This document shows positions 33,728 through 42,173 of a DNA stretch of 64,000 nucleotides, piece by piece. Each line of letters opens with the position of its first letter. Position 1 is the first letter of the stretch. The stretch comes from Flavonifractor sp. An82 (GTDB lineage Bacteria; Bacillota; Clostridia; Oscillospirales; Oscillospiraceae). Location of the stretch: the NCBI RefSeq assembly GCF_002159265.1, contig NZ_NFHG01000011.1, positions 42,595-106,594 of the forward strand, in the 5' to 3' direction. The notes beneath the pieces were generated by a model. It worked only from the letters and a program-made list of their open reading frames with translations. It was not told the DNA's origin and ran no database searches. The translations under genes and the position numbers were made by a program.

Positions 33728-34861
33728 ATGGCGCTGGAAATCACGTCTCACCGTGAGACGCAAAACGAGCCGCCGCTGACCCTGGGCAGTTTGTTTGACG
33801 GGATTGGAGTATTTCCACTGGCGGCCAGCCGTCACGGGATCGTGCCGCTCTGGGCCAGCGAAATTGAAAAAGCCCCCATCTCCATCACCCGGCGGCATTT
33901 CCCGGAGATGGAGCACCTGGGGGATATAACAAAGATGGACGGCGGGCAGATCCCCGCCGTCCACATTCTTACCTTTGGCTCCCCGTGCCAAAACTTGTCT
34001 CAAATCGGAGACCGTTCCGGTTTGGCTGGAGCCAAATCAAGTCTGTTTCATCATGCAATCCGAATTATCAAAGAAATGAGGTGTGCCACTGGAGGTCAAT
34101 TTCCAATTATCGCTCTTTGGGAAAACGTCATGGGAGCTCTTTCATCAAATGACCGGCTGGATTTTCTGGCCGTGCTCCGATCCTTCCAAGACGCCCCGTT
34201 TTCAGTTCCTCCCTCTGGTCGATGGGCAAATGCCGGAATGGTGCGAGGGAGATGTCCCGATCTGGCCTGGCGGCTTATGGACGCCCAATATTGGGCAAGC
34301 CCCCGCCTGGCACGACGGCAGCGTATCTTTCTCGTGGCAGATTTTGGAGGGCAGCGTGCTCACGAAATACTGTTTAAGCCCCGCCCAATGTTCCTACTTT
34401 CTGAAACTGGCCCAGCGGGCGGGTTGTCCGCCTCCGCCGGAAATCGAGGCCCTTTTCTTGAAACAGGGGGGCGCGTACCCATCCTCCGACCCTTTCAACT
34501 GTTCCGTATGCGGGGGGCATCCAAAAAGCAGGAACACGTCCAATTCCGAGACAGCTTTGGGTTTCCAACTGACCCTTTTCCCACTGTTTTAGCTGGGGTG
34601 GTCACGCCCTTTGCCTTCTGGTTTGAGGATGATCCTTTTGGGGGGTGCATCCGTTTCCCTACGGAACGGGAGACCGAGCGCATGATGGGATTGCCGGAGG
34701 GTTGGACGGAGTACGGCGCAGACGGCAAGCCCATCAGCTCCACTCAACGGTATCGTGCCCTAGGCAACTCTATTGCGCTACCCTGTGCCGATTATCTCAT
34801 GGCGGGTATTGCGGAGGTGCTGGACAAAGATAAAGCCAGATATCATCGTGAGACGAAATAA
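33728..34861 (+). CDS. C5-cytosine DNA methyltransferase
   Basis: A 377-residue m5C methyltransferase. Motif I is SLFDGIGVFPLAASRHG, motif IV GSPCQNLSQIGDRSG with the catalytic Cys, motif VI WENV, motif VIII RQRIFLVADFGG and motif X YRALGNSIALPCADYLM. It methylates cytosine in double-stranded DNA and may protect the incoming element from restriction; no cognate nuclease is seen. The first codons contain element palindrome copy 4 (ITSHRETQ), and a half copy encodes the C-terminal YHRETK. A 169-codon frame overlaps the middle in the +1 frame. Confidence 0.93.
   Translation: MALEITSHRETQNEPPLTLGSLFDGIGVFPLAASRHGIVPLWASEIEKAPISITRRHFPEMEHLGDITKMDGGQIPAVHILTFGSPCQNLSQIGDRSGLAGAKSSLFHHAIRIIKEMRCATGGQFPIIALWENVMGALSSNDRLDFLAVLRSFQDAPFSVPPSGRWANAGMVRGRCPDLAWRLMDAQYWASPRLARRQRIFLVADFGGQRAHEILFKPRPMFLLSETGPAGGLSASAGNRGPFLETGGRVPILRPFQLFRMRGASKKQEHVQFRDSFGFPTDPFPTVLAGVVTPFAFWFEDDPFGGCIRFPTERETERMMGLPEGWTEYGADGKPISSTQRYRALGNSIALPCADYLMAGIAEVLDKDKARYHRETK
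33744..33760. repeat. Element A palindrome, copy 4, at the start of the methyltransferase gene
   Basis: CGTCTCAC-C-GTGAGACG inside codons 6-11. A half-site CGTGAGACG recurs at the 3' end of the same gene near 34849. Confidence 0.85.
34083..34592 (+). CDS. Overlapping +1-frame gene within the methyltransferase
   Basis: A 169-codon frame (GTG 34083 to TAG 34592) lies wholly inside the methyltransferase gene. Its product does not look random. It has NFQLSLFGKTSWELFHQMTG, WTPNIGQAPAWHDGSVSFSW, then QILEGSVLTKYCLSPAQCSY and FLKLAQRAGC. These resemble a protein encoded just after, or overlapping, phage and element cytosine methyltransferases, with its ILEEDVPxKYYLSPRAC-like core. The start is uncertain and the ribosome site weak (GAGG close to GTG). 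Two functional frames over 500 bases would be true dual coding. Confidence 0.5.
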   Translation: MPLEVNFQLSLFGKTSWELFHQMTGWIFWPCSDPSKTPRFQFLPLVDGQMPEWCEGDVPIWPGGLWTPNIGQAPAWHDGSVSFSWQILEGSVLTKYCLSPAQCSYFLKLAQRAGCPPPPEIEALFLKQGGAYPSSDPFNCSVCGGHPKSRNTSNSETALGFQLTLFPLF

Positions 34862-34920
34862 AGGACTAAAAGAACCTCGTCCTGTTGACTGCGAGTTAAT
34901 ATGGAATAATATGTACTTAT

Positions 34921-35298
34921 TTATAATTTATCGAGTTTTCTCCATTCGATAAATAAATAAATACACAAAACGGCAAAAGCGACTATGATAATGAAGTATA
35001 GAATTGGCGTTACAAACAGCCAAGTCATAACTCCAATCTGTGCAATAATATCAGTACATGGTTCTGCCTCTATCCACATGGAATACTGCCAAGCATAACC
35101 ACAAATAAGCAAATGAAGTAAAAAAACAATGGTTGAATTCACAAATAGACGAACTGGACAACCAGTTTTTGTTTGTCGTTTCCCAAACACCATAAGCATA
35201 CAGATGCAGTTATAGAGCATTAAAACAAATGTAAAAAAAAGAAAATAATCCATAAACTGAACTGGGTGACCAAATGAATTTATCATCTCGAATTTCAT
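34921..35298 (-). CDS. Hypothetical membrane protein
   Basis: A 125-residue protein with three to four membrane helices (DYFLFFTFVLMLYNCICMLM, LFVNSTIVFLLHLLICGYAW, VMTWLFVTPILYFIIIVAFA). ATG 35298 has AAAGGAT at suitable spacing. It is AT-rich, reads against the element genes and is followed on its upstream side by a terminator, so it is probably an insertion. No family is recognised. Confidence 0.65.
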   Translation of the reverse strand: MKFEMINSFGHPVQFMDYFLFFTFVLMLYNCICMLMVFGKRQTKTGCPVRLFVNSTIVFLLHLLICGYAWQYSMWIEAEPCTDIIAQIGVMTWLFVTPILYFIIIVAFAVLCIYLFIEWRKLDKL

Positions 35299-35453
35299 TA
35301 AATATAATCCTTTCTATACAGTAGATTAGGTTTTGAATGATTAACTATTAGGTTACAAATTATAACATATCCAGTTAAATGATGCAAAGGATAATACAAA
35401 AGCATTTAATACTTGACCAGAATTGTAGGCGATAGGGCAAGATAAACTAACAG

Positions 35454-35484
35454 GAAAAGAGTGACTTCCACAATCACTCTTTTC
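35454..35484. terminator. Bidirectional hairpin terminator
   Basis: GAAAAGAGTGA (35454-35464) pairs with TCACTCTTTTC (35474-35484), with A- and T-rich flanks. Confidence 0.75.
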
Positions 35485-35578
35485 TTTATTCAAAGGGAGC
35501 AACCAACCATAACAAAAATGAAAAATATCCGAGATATCGTCTAGCAACATTGAATAGTCCAAAAGAAAGGGGTGGATC

Positions 35579-37525
35579 ATGCCTAAGTTAAAAGAACGTA
35601 GTTCTGATAATAAAATCAAGCGCACTGGCAAAGAGTGGAAACCAAAAGGCCCCCTGCGGCAAATAACCGCCAAATTTCGCCGTAGGCTGGTGGAGCGTCA
35701 ACGGGACAATAGCAGCACCGCAACACCTGACACCCAGGCGGCTGAACAGAGTGTTCAGGCGGGGATGGACGCTGTGGAAGAAGTGGGATACCGAGCCGAA
35801 AAGGCAGTTGATCGACTGCTGTACCCGGCGCACCGTCCCAAGGTCCGGAAGGAACAAATCAAAGAAAGCGGCCGCCATCCCAAGGAGAGAACAGATATGG
35901 TCCCATCTGCCAATGATACATTGAGAGATGGGAAAACCATTCATCCCAATACCCCGGACAGCTTACACAATGGATCACAGCTTACCCCGGAGACCCAGAT
36001 GAAACAACAGACCATGGAGAAGTTGGAACGCTCCGTCAGAACCGATCATCCAAAGAACGGCCAATTCCGGGAAGTCCCTCATTATGGCGGTACTCCCCAA
36101 AATACATACACCACAAAAAAGGAACGCTCTCCCGGAAATCAATCCATCAATCCATCCATCAAGGAGCGCCCCCGGCGCTCCTCCGGGCCAAAAGAAAAGC
36201 CGCCCGGTGGGGCGTTTACACCCAAGACACGAAAAGCTATGGACAAATCCGCCCAGGTATCAACGAATGCGGTCAAAACAACTGCCCGAAAGACCGCAGG
36301 GACGCCCGCAGCCAAGCAAGTAATGGAGCGTGCTCGCCGGAAGGCACAGACCGCCGCCCAGCGGAGTATGCTGCAAAAATCCAAGCAGACGGCTAAGGCT
36401 GCCGCGGAACTTTCCAGAAAGGCCGCTGTTGCAGTGACAAAAGCGGTGGCAGCACTTGTCAGTGCGTTGGTATCTTTGGTAGGCGGCGTGGTTTTGGTAG
36501 CGGCGCTGGCAGTCATGGCCTTGATTGCGGCACTTCTGGCCTCTCCGTTTGGGATCTTCTTTTCCAATGAGCCATCCAGAGACGCCATTCCATTAAATGC
36601 AGGGATTGCGCAAATCAATGTTGAACTTGCGGACGAGCTGGAAACACTGCAAACGGGAGACTATGACAGCATTGACATACAGGGACAACCCCCGGCCTGG
36701 AAAGAGGTGGTGGCTGTCTTTGCTGTCAAAACCGCCGGAGGGGACGATGGTGTGGATGTAGCCGCGCTGACCCCAGATCGGATAGAGCGCCTGCGTGCTG
36801 TCTTTTGGGATATGTGTCAAATCACCGCAGAGACGGAGACGGTGGAAGGGGAGGACTCCACAGAAACGATCCTTCATATCACCATTACTCCCAAAACCGC
36901 CGATGATATGCGGACAGTCTATTCCTTCTCGGAGTTCCAAAACAAAACTTTGACCGAACTGCTGGAGGAGCTGGACAGCCTGAATGGACTGCTGGGGGAT
37001 CTTGCTATCACCCAGGCCGACGCAGTGGAACTTCTGCAAAATCTCCCGGAGGATCTTTCCCCGGAACGCCGTGCGGTGGTGGAGACCGCCTGCAAGCTGG
37101 TGGGCAAGGTTAACTACTTTTGGGGCGGAAAATCCCTGGTTCTCGGCTGGGACTCCCGCTGGGGGCAGCTCTCCAAGGTGTGGGCGGACGGCAACTCCAC
37201 CACCGGTACCTATCGGCCCTATGGGCTGGACTGTTCCGGTTTTGTGGACTGGACTTTCTATAATGTCAGCAACGGCGAATATGTTATCGGCCATGGCGGT
37301 GGTGCTCGTATGCAGCACACCTACTGTACCTCTATCTCCTGGGAGGAGGCCCAGCCCGGCGATCTGGTATTCTATCCAGAAGATACTCATGTCGGTATTG
37401 TGGGCGGCAGGGACGAAAACGGCAATCTGCTGATTGTCCACTGCGCAAGTGGAGCCAACAATGTGGTTATCACCGGCCTGGAGGGCTTTACCTCCATTGG
37501 GCGCCCCTTGTATTACGGGGAATAA
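35579..37525 (+). CDS. NlpC/P60 cell-wall hydrolase of the transfer system
   Basis: A 648-residue protein. The first 280 residues are basic and disordered. A membrane helix region follows (about 285-325, LVSALVSLVGGVVLVAALAV), and the extracellular part ends in an NlpC/P60 peptidase. Cys is in YGLDCSGFVDWTFYNV, His in EDTHVGIVGGRDENG, and the third residue in LIVHCASG. Such enzymes cleave peptidoglycan to let the conjugation channel pass. The ribosome site GAAAGGGGTG precedes ATG 35579. A terminator built from two element palindromes follows directly. Confidence 0.9.
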   Translation: MPKLKERSSDNKIKRTGKEWKPKGPLRQITAKFRRRLVERQRDNSSTATPDTQAAEQSVQAGMDAVEEVGYRAEKAVDRLLYPAHRPKVRKEQIKESGRHPKERTDMVPSANDTLRDGKTIHPNTPDSLHNGSQLTPETQMKQQTMEKLERSVRTDHPKNGQFREVPHYGGTPQNTYTTKKERSPGNQSINPSIKERPRRSSGPKEKPPGGAFTPKTRKAMDKSAQVSTNAVKTTARKTAGTPAAKQVMERARRKAQTAAQRSMLQKSKQTAKAAAELSRKAAVAVTKAVAALVSALVSLVGGVVLVAALAVMALIAALLASPFGIFFSNEPSRDAIPLNAGIAQINVELADELETLQTGDYDSIDIQGQPPAWKEVVAVFAVKTAGGDDGVDVAALTPDRIERLRAVFWDMCQITAETETVEGEDSTETILHITITPKTADDMRTVYSFSEFQNKTLTELLEELDSLNGLLGDLAITQADAVELLQNLPEDLSPERRAVVETACKLVGKVNYFWGGKSLVLGWDSRWGQLSKVWADGNSTTGTYRPYGLDCSGFVDWTFYNVSNGEYVIGHGGGARMQHTYCTSISWEEAQPGDLVFYPEDTHVGIVGGRDENGNLLIVHCASGANNVVITGLEGFTSIGRPLYYGE

Positions 37526-37531
37526 AATAAA

Positions 37532-37547
37532 TCTCACGGTGAGACGC
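37532..37547. repeat. Element A palindrome, copy 5
   Basis: TCTCAC-G-GTGAGA, forming the left half of the terminator after the NlpC/P60 gene. Confidence 0.85.
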
Positions 37548-37585
37548 AATTCCTGTCGGAATGAGGTCTCACCGTGAGTTTTTTT
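37533..37585 (+). terminator. Terminator made of two inverted element palindromes
   Basis: CTCACGGTGAGAC (37533-37545) pairs with GTCTCACCGTGAG (37566-37578), continued by ATTCC/GGAAT around a TGTC loop, then seven T. Confidence 0.88.
37566..37578. repeat. Element A palindrome, copy 6
   Basis: GTCTCAC-C-GTGAG, the right half of the terminator hairpin. Confidence 0.85.
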
Positions 37586-37737
37586 AATCTTCATATAATT
37601 TGAATACCGGAATTCCAGCACTTTCACAATCTTAAACATAGTTTCCATGGATGCGCCGAAAGCCTGTGTGGGGATTTCAATCTTTGTAGCAAATAACCAA
37701 GACTTACCTATTTATATGTGGTTGAAGTAAGGTTTAC

Positions 37738-37766
37738 TTGACACGACATACAATTTACTGTATAAC
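37738..37766 (+). promoter_or_regulatory. Promoter of the small XRE regulator operon
   Basis: TTGACA (37738-37743), 17 bases, TATAAC (37761-37766). TGACAC near the -35 and GTGTCA at 37771-37776 form a spaced inverted repeat that may be the operator. Confidence 0.75.
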
Positions 37767-37806
37767 TATTGTGTCAGGTTGGCTTGACATACGAGGAGGC
37801 ACTTTT

Positions 37807-38013
37807 TTGAAAAACAGACTGAAAGAAATGCGTGAGACCAAAAGGCTGACACAAAAAGAAGTAGGGGAAAAGGTAGGGGTTTCTCGACAAGCAATCAACG
37901 CCATTGAAACAGGAAAATTTGATCCTTCTATTTGGTTGGCGTATGATCTTGCGAAACTCTTTGATTTAAGTATAGAAGAATTATTTGATTTTGAAGGGGG
38001 GAAAAGAAAATGA
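37807..38013 (+). CDS. Small XRE-family regulator
   Basis: A 68-residue protein starting at TTG 37807 behind GAGGAGG (LKNRLKEMRETKRLTQKEVG, VGVSRQAINAIETGKFDPSI, LAKLFDLSIEELFDFE). This is the compact YgzD/YvaO type that regulates a membrane partner gene. It overlaps the next gene by ATGA, giving a regulator-membrane protein operon. AT-rich composition marks it as cargo. Confidence 0.9.
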   Translation: MKNRLKEMRETKRLTQKEVGEKVGVSRQAINAIETGKFDPSIWLAYDLAKLFDLSIEELFDFEGGKRK

Positions 38014-38468
38014 AGCTACTGCAAAATCCGTATATCAACGCTGCCGTCATCACTATCATATCTGTTTTCTATGCAGCAATATTCATCATTACAAGCGGCC
38101 ACGTTGAATTTCTAGGCATGCTTGATCACGGACAGACATTGAGCAGTGCATTTTGGAATGGCTGGACTGTATTTTTGAAACAAGGCAATCTCAAGTATAT
38201 CGGCTATATTTATCTGCTTATCACACTCTGCATACTTGTGTTGTCGCTGATTCGGAAAAAGAAGTATGATGAATATCAAACCGGCATTTTAGCAACGAGT
38301 TTTATCGCAACAGGTATCGTACTTTTGCTGTTGTTTCCCACAGCCTTTTTCATGGTTCTGAACGATGCAAACTACGCAGTTGAGACGATATCGTTTCTTG
38401 TAGTTACTCATTGGTCTGTTTTTCTGCTCGTTAACCTAATTTATTTGATAAAGTGGTACAAGCAGTAA
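38010..38468 (+). CDS. Membrane protein coupled to the XRE regulator
   Basis: A 152-residue protein with four predicted membrane helices (INAAVITIISVFYAAIFIIT, IYLLITLCILVLSLI, LATSFIATGIVLLLLFPTAF, VVTHWSVFLLVNLIYLI). Small XRE plus four-helix membrane pairs of this kind are frequent in Firmicutes, with unknown role. It is translated from an ATG overlapping the regulator stop. Confidence 0.75.
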   Translation: MKLLQNPYINAAVITIISVFYAAIFIITSGHVEFLGMLDHGQTLSSAFWNGWTVFLKQGNLKYIGYIYLLITLCILVLSLIRKKKYDEYQTGILATSFIATGIVLLLLFPTAFFMVLNDANYAVETISFLVVTHWSVFLLVNLIYLIKWYKQ

Positions 38469-38536
38469 ATATACAATAGATTACTTATTCTGCATGAATA
38501 TTATATGATTTGGTAAAAAACGAAAGGAGTATTTTT

Positions 38537-38860
38537 ATGATTGCATTTGAAGCCGAGGTGCCACTATTCCTCCTCGTCGGTTTTACTGTCGTAGCAATAC
38601 TATCTTTTATTGCGTTATTAGTGCTCTTTATTCGTTCTCATAACCTGAACCTATTATTTTTTGTTGTACAACTGATATTTTTAATCCTGACATTTAAGTA
38701 TTTATTTGGGCTTATTACTGTTCCAGATAATCATCCAATGTTGACGGAAGAATGTTCTTTACGGGTTGGACTTGCTGGAGTCTGCTGGGCTTGTAGTATG
38801 CTGTTTATGTTCATTGGAATATTTAGAATTGTTCGCAAAAAAAAGGATAATGCGGTATGA
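38537..38860 (+). CDS. Hypothetical membrane protein
   Basis: A 107-residue protein from ATG 38537 with GAAAGGAG, having three membrane helices (LFLLVGFTVVAILSFIALLV, LLFFVVQLIFLILTF, ACSMLFMFIGIFRIV). It is AT-rich and follows the XRE-membrane pair by about 70 bases. No family is recognised. Confidence 0.7.
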   Translation: MIAFEAEVPLFLLVGFTVVAILSFIALLVLFIRSHNLNLLFFVVQLIFLILTFKYLFGLITVPDNHPMLTEECSLRVGLAGVCWACSMLFMFIGIFRIVRKKKDNAV

Positions 38861-39064
38861 GGAAGCCAAGGCGAAGCTATCATCGTGCATATTTTGAACA
38901 GCTCAATCTGATACAAAGAATAATATTATAATTGCAAAAGCGGATGCTTTGCCTGATTTAGAACAACAAGGCTAGTATTAGTGTGGTCATTTCCGGCCAG
39001 GAAGGTTTTTCTCCAAAATTGATTTTGATTGTGTCTAAAGATCTGATCCAAGTGGAGTCTCATT
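38861..39064. other. AT-rich spacer
   Basis: No gene or clear hairpin is visible. Confidence 0.4.
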
Positions 39065-40630
39065 ATGAAAATCATACAAAATAGTGTCATAGGTTGCTTC
39101 TTTATTACCTGTTGGAGTTTATTGTGTAGCATTTGGAAAGGTAGTGTATTGAGGAAAATATTTGTACAATTTGGCCTTGCGTTGAGCCGTAACATAACTG
39201 GAAGCTGGTTTTGTCAATTAGTATGGCGTGAAGGGATTCTTCCAAAACGCTTGTCTAGCAGCATTACCTATCATGTCCTTATATTGATTGTTAATTTGCC
39301 AATAACGTTTGTTCAAAGAATTTACAAGATTGGAAGCAATTATTTTCGCAATAGTATTACCTTCCGTGTGGTTTCAGCAATAGGAGCCTCAAGTTATCTT
39401 TTGCTGGGCATTTTCATGCTTGTTATGCTCATTGTTCCTCATAGAAACTGGAATAACCTCTATGCCCTATGTATCATGATTTTAATTCTGCTACTGTTTC
39501 TTGTAGGTTCGATGGCAAGGCCAGATTGTCGGTTAGAACTCGCTACATTAGGTCCCTATTTTTTGTTATTTATGGGATTAGTTTTATATGGTTTTTTTAG
39601 TAGTTTAGGAACAGATTTTACTAACGGTTTTATGCAGGGGCTCAAAAACAGCCTTTCATTACGATTCTTAGTTTTCTATGTGATAGCTTTTCTTGTTACT
39701 ATCATGTTAGTTAATACAATCCAAAGTACAAAACAGCTTCAGCTTATGCTAATTATCGTTTTGATTGGGCTAGTGATCGCCTCCCTTTATGGTTGTTATC
39801 AGGGCTGGCAGGGAGTTGAGGTCAATCCTTCACAACAAGATATGGCACTCAACCCTGGGATGCCTGGACGAGTATATTCCTTTTTTGATAACCCAAATGC
39901 CTTTGGAGAAATACTGGTTATGCTTATGCCCTTTACATTGGCATTGCTACTTAATTCCAAGACATGGATAGGCAGAACTCTAGTGTTTATTTCTATGGCA
40001 ATTTGTTTTATCGCTATTGGCCTTACTTACTTTCGTACTGGTTGGGTTGGACTTGGCATGGCGGTAATGATATTTCTGGCAATGATGAATTGGAGATTTC
40101 TGCCTATTTTCTTTTTGGTGGGATTGCTTGCGCTACCTTTACTGCCTGAAAGTATAATGAATCGTATTCTTACGATTGGAAATTTTGAAGATAGCTCACT
40201 TCAGTACCGTTTTAGCATTTATGAAGAAACTGTCTATCTTATCCGCGACTATGGTATGCGAGGTATAGGGCTTGGCACTGACGTTATGACGGAGGTATTC
40301 CAACATTATCCGCCTATGTTTGATGGGAATTACCCTATCCATACTCATAATCATTATCTTCAAATATGGGTTGAGCTAGGTTTTGGGGGAGTAATTACTT
40401 TTCTTGCATCGGTGATATATCAGCTCAAAATAGGTGTAAAGACGTTCTACTCTAGCACCAATAAAGAAGCTAGGAATATTTTGGCTGCTGGTGTAGGCGC
40501 GCTCTGCGCTATTTCAGGAATTGGTATGCTGGAATATATATGGTTCTATCCTCGGGTAATGTTCGTGTACTTTTTCCTTTTTGGTGTAATTGCTACTGCT
40601 GCCAAATTGGCAAAGAGGGATATTAGATAA
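39065..40630 (+). CDS. O-antigen ligase/polymerase-like membrane protein
   Basis: A 521-residue protein with about eleven membrane helices. The long extracellular loop holds the Wzy_C/O-antigen-ligase signature: GRVYSFFDNPNAFGEILVML, then LTYFRTGWVGLG and the late HTHNHYLQIWVELGFGGVIT. These enzymes join or polymerize lipid-linked glycans outside the membrane. In a Gram-positive host it would act in capsule or exopolysaccharide assembly. It stands alone, without glycosyltransferases, as AT-rich cargo inside the conjugative element. Start ATG 39065 has only a poor ribosome site. Confidence 0.87.
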   Translation: MKIIQNSVIGCFFITCWSLLCSIWKGSVLRKIFVQFGLALSRNITGSWFCQLVWREGILPKRLSSSITYHVLILIVNLPITFVQRIYKIGSNYFRNSITFRVVSAIGASSYLLLGIFMLVMLIVPHRNWNNLYALCIMILILLLFLVGSMARPDCRLELATLGPYFLLFMGLVLYGFFSSLGTDFTNGFMQGLKNSLSLRFLVFYVIAFLVTIMLVNTIQSTKQLQLMLIIVLIGLVIASLYGCYQGWQGVEVNPSQQDMALNPGMPGRVYSFFDNPNAFGEILVMLMPFTLALLLNSKTWIGRTLVFISMAICFIAIGLTYFRTGWVGLGMAVMIFLAMMNWRFLPIFFLVGLLALPLLPESIMNRILTIGNFEDSSLQYRFSIYEETVYLIRDYGMRGIGLGTDVMTEVFQHYPPMFDGNYPIHTHNHYLQIWVELGFGGVITFLASVIYQLKIGVKTFYSSTNKEARNILAAGVGALCAISGIGMLEYIWFYPRVMFVYFFLFGVIATAAKLAKRDIR

Positions 40631-40725
40631 CTAAGGAATTGAGGGATAGAAATGAAGTGCAATCCCTTTTAACCTAATTCATCACACAGGCAAATCGCCG
40701 CCTAATTACATATATGCCGTAACAA

Positions 40726-40757
40726 AGGCGCAGACAACCAACCGGTTGTCTGCGCCT
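40726..40757. terminator. Strong GC-rich hairpin
   Basis: Perfect 14-base arms AGGCGCAGACAACC and complement around AACC, followed by CATTTATTT. It probably insulates cargo from the sigma-like gene. Confidence 0.7.
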
Positions 40758-40987
40758 CATTTATTTCTCGACAAGTTATCCGAGTATCCCCCGGAAAATT
40801 CTGGAAGATATTGGGATGGAGTGTCGAGGTATGGATATGATTTTTACACTGACCTATCCCGGCCCGGAAAAACCATTGAAAACTTAGAAAAATTTTTGCA
40901 TTTTGGCGGAAAAAGATATTCCTGCCGCTCTCCTCCCGATTTTCGTTGACCATCCACGAATCAACGAAAATTAAAGGAGGAGCCAAT

Positions 40988-41500
40988 ATGTTTGACCGCA
41001 ATAGTGACTATGCTCTGAATAAGAAGGACCCGGACGCCATCGTATGCAAAAGCGCCACCGGAATACATATCCGCCTGACCCGTGCCGACTTCTCCAGTGC
41101 GGAGGAGTTTGAAAAATGGAAACGCTGGTCTGATGAAAACTACCACGCGATTGAGAAAGCGGATCACCGGCACAGTAACCGGACAATTTCACTGGAAGGA
41201 CTGGCTGAACTATCCTTTGCGGTGCTCTCTGCCGAAACGGAAGTCATGGATCAATACGACCAGGAGGAGCGGGCCCGCCTATGCCGCCTGTTGGCCGAGG
41301 GCCTGGATGCCTGCCTGACTGCGCCTCAACGCCGCCGTCTTTGGCTCTACTGTGTGGAGGGCCTGACCATAAAGGAAATTGCGGCGCAAGAGAAGGTCAA
41401 ACACCAGAATATATCCAAGAGAATATTGGCAGCCAAAAAAATTCTAAAAAAATTTTTGGAAAGGTGGGTGCAGAACGGAACCAAAAACGGCGGTAAGTGA
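40988..41500 (+). CDS. Sigma-70 region 4-like element protein
   Basis: A 170-residue protein from ATG 40988 with GGAGGAG. Its C terminus has the region 4 helix-turn-helix (CVEGLTIKEIAAQEKVKHQN, ISKRILAAKKILKKFL). The N-terminal 90 residues are unlike sigma region 2 (FDRNSDYALNKKDPDAIVCK, HIRLTRADFSSAEEFEKWKR). Proteins with this layout are common in Clostridia conjugative transposons and may control transfer or excision genes. It lies upstream of the recombinase region. Confidence 0.82.
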   Translation: MFDRNSDYALNKKDPDAIVCKSATGIHIRLTRADFSSAEEFEKWKRWSDENYHAIEKADHRHSNRTISLEGLAELSFAVLSAETEVMDQYDQEERARLCRLLAEGLDACLTAPQRRRLWLYCVEGLTIKEIAAQEKVKHQNISKRILAAKKILKKFLERWVQNGTKNGGK

Positions 41501-41893
41501 AGGACGAGTTTTATTCCTTCGATCTTTCTGACAACTGAATAGGACGAGCCAGTTACTTGCCGTATTCTGTTGAGCCAAACGCTGGGTGCGCCGGGATCTT
41601 CTGCCGGGAAAGGAGGTGACAGCTCCGGCAGAAAGGAGCGATCCACACCAGCAGCGTAACACGGTTTGGCAAAGCCGCAGGCCATGACACAAATACGGGA
41701 TCATGCTACTTGCGTCGGCTATGCGTCACAGCGTAGGACGCCCCGCCCACGGGAATGGGGGGAGGTTTATTGCCTATGGAGCGGTTGCCACCCGCCGCTG
41801 GCTTGTCTATCCTTACTTGCACCTATCAATGGACACTCCGAATGATATGGCTTTTTGCGTCTCACCGTGAGACGCAAAAGATGGGAGAAGAAT
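41501..41893. other. Leader region with ribosome-site hairpin
   Basis: No secure gene. TTCTGCCGG (41599-41607) pairs with CCGGCAGAA (41625-41633), placing AAAGGAGGTGA in the loop. A 49-codon frame at about 41777 has a fair ribosome site but overlaps the next gene in another frame. Element palindrome copy 7 lies at the right end. Confidence 0.45.
41853..41879. repeat. Element A palindrome, copy 7
   Basis: TTTTGCGTCTCAC-C-GTGAGACGCAAAA, 13-base perfect arms, just upstream of the gene at 41894. Confidence 0.92.
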
Positions 41894-42070
41894 ATGAAAC
41901 CTTTGGAGACAAAACAATTTCCGAGTGAAGTAATCACGATTGATGGCTGCACTGTAATTATGCGGTATGCAGAAAAGCCTGTCCCCGGTGTAATGGACAA
42001 GGTGAAAGGCACCCTTGTAAATCAGAACTTTCTTGACAAAAAATACTCTATTTCTTGCAAAAACGACTAA
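41894..42070 (+). CDS. Small TnpW-like protein
   Basis: A 58-residue protein from ATG 41894, GGGAGAAGA upstream. The middle (EVITIDGCTVIMRYAEKPVP) resembles the TnpW/YjdB-like small proteins found beside recombinases of Clostridia elements, which carry an ITIxGxTYRV core. The C terminus (NQNFLDKKYSISCKND) does not fit and may come from a junction. Function unknown. It precedes the recombinase by about 100 bases. Confidence 0.55.
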   Translation: MKPLETKQFPSEVITIDGCTVIMRYAEKPVPGVMDKVKGTLVNQNFLDKKYSISCKND

Positions 42071-42173
42071 AAAATGCTATAATAATAGTGTGAAGTGTAC
42101 CTTGACAAATAGATAGAGAAATAGAGAAAACAAGGATACATACACTGTTCCCATAGCGAATGAGGTGTATGTT

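Noticed and set aside
36593..37648. 351-codon minus-strand frame
   Set aside because: Antisense of the NlpC/P60 gene and crossing its terminator.
41777..41929. 49-codon frame with GGGGGGAGG upstream
   Set aside because: Overlaps the TnpW-like gene in another frame and spans the palindrome; spacing to ATG is long. Possible but not supported enough to list.
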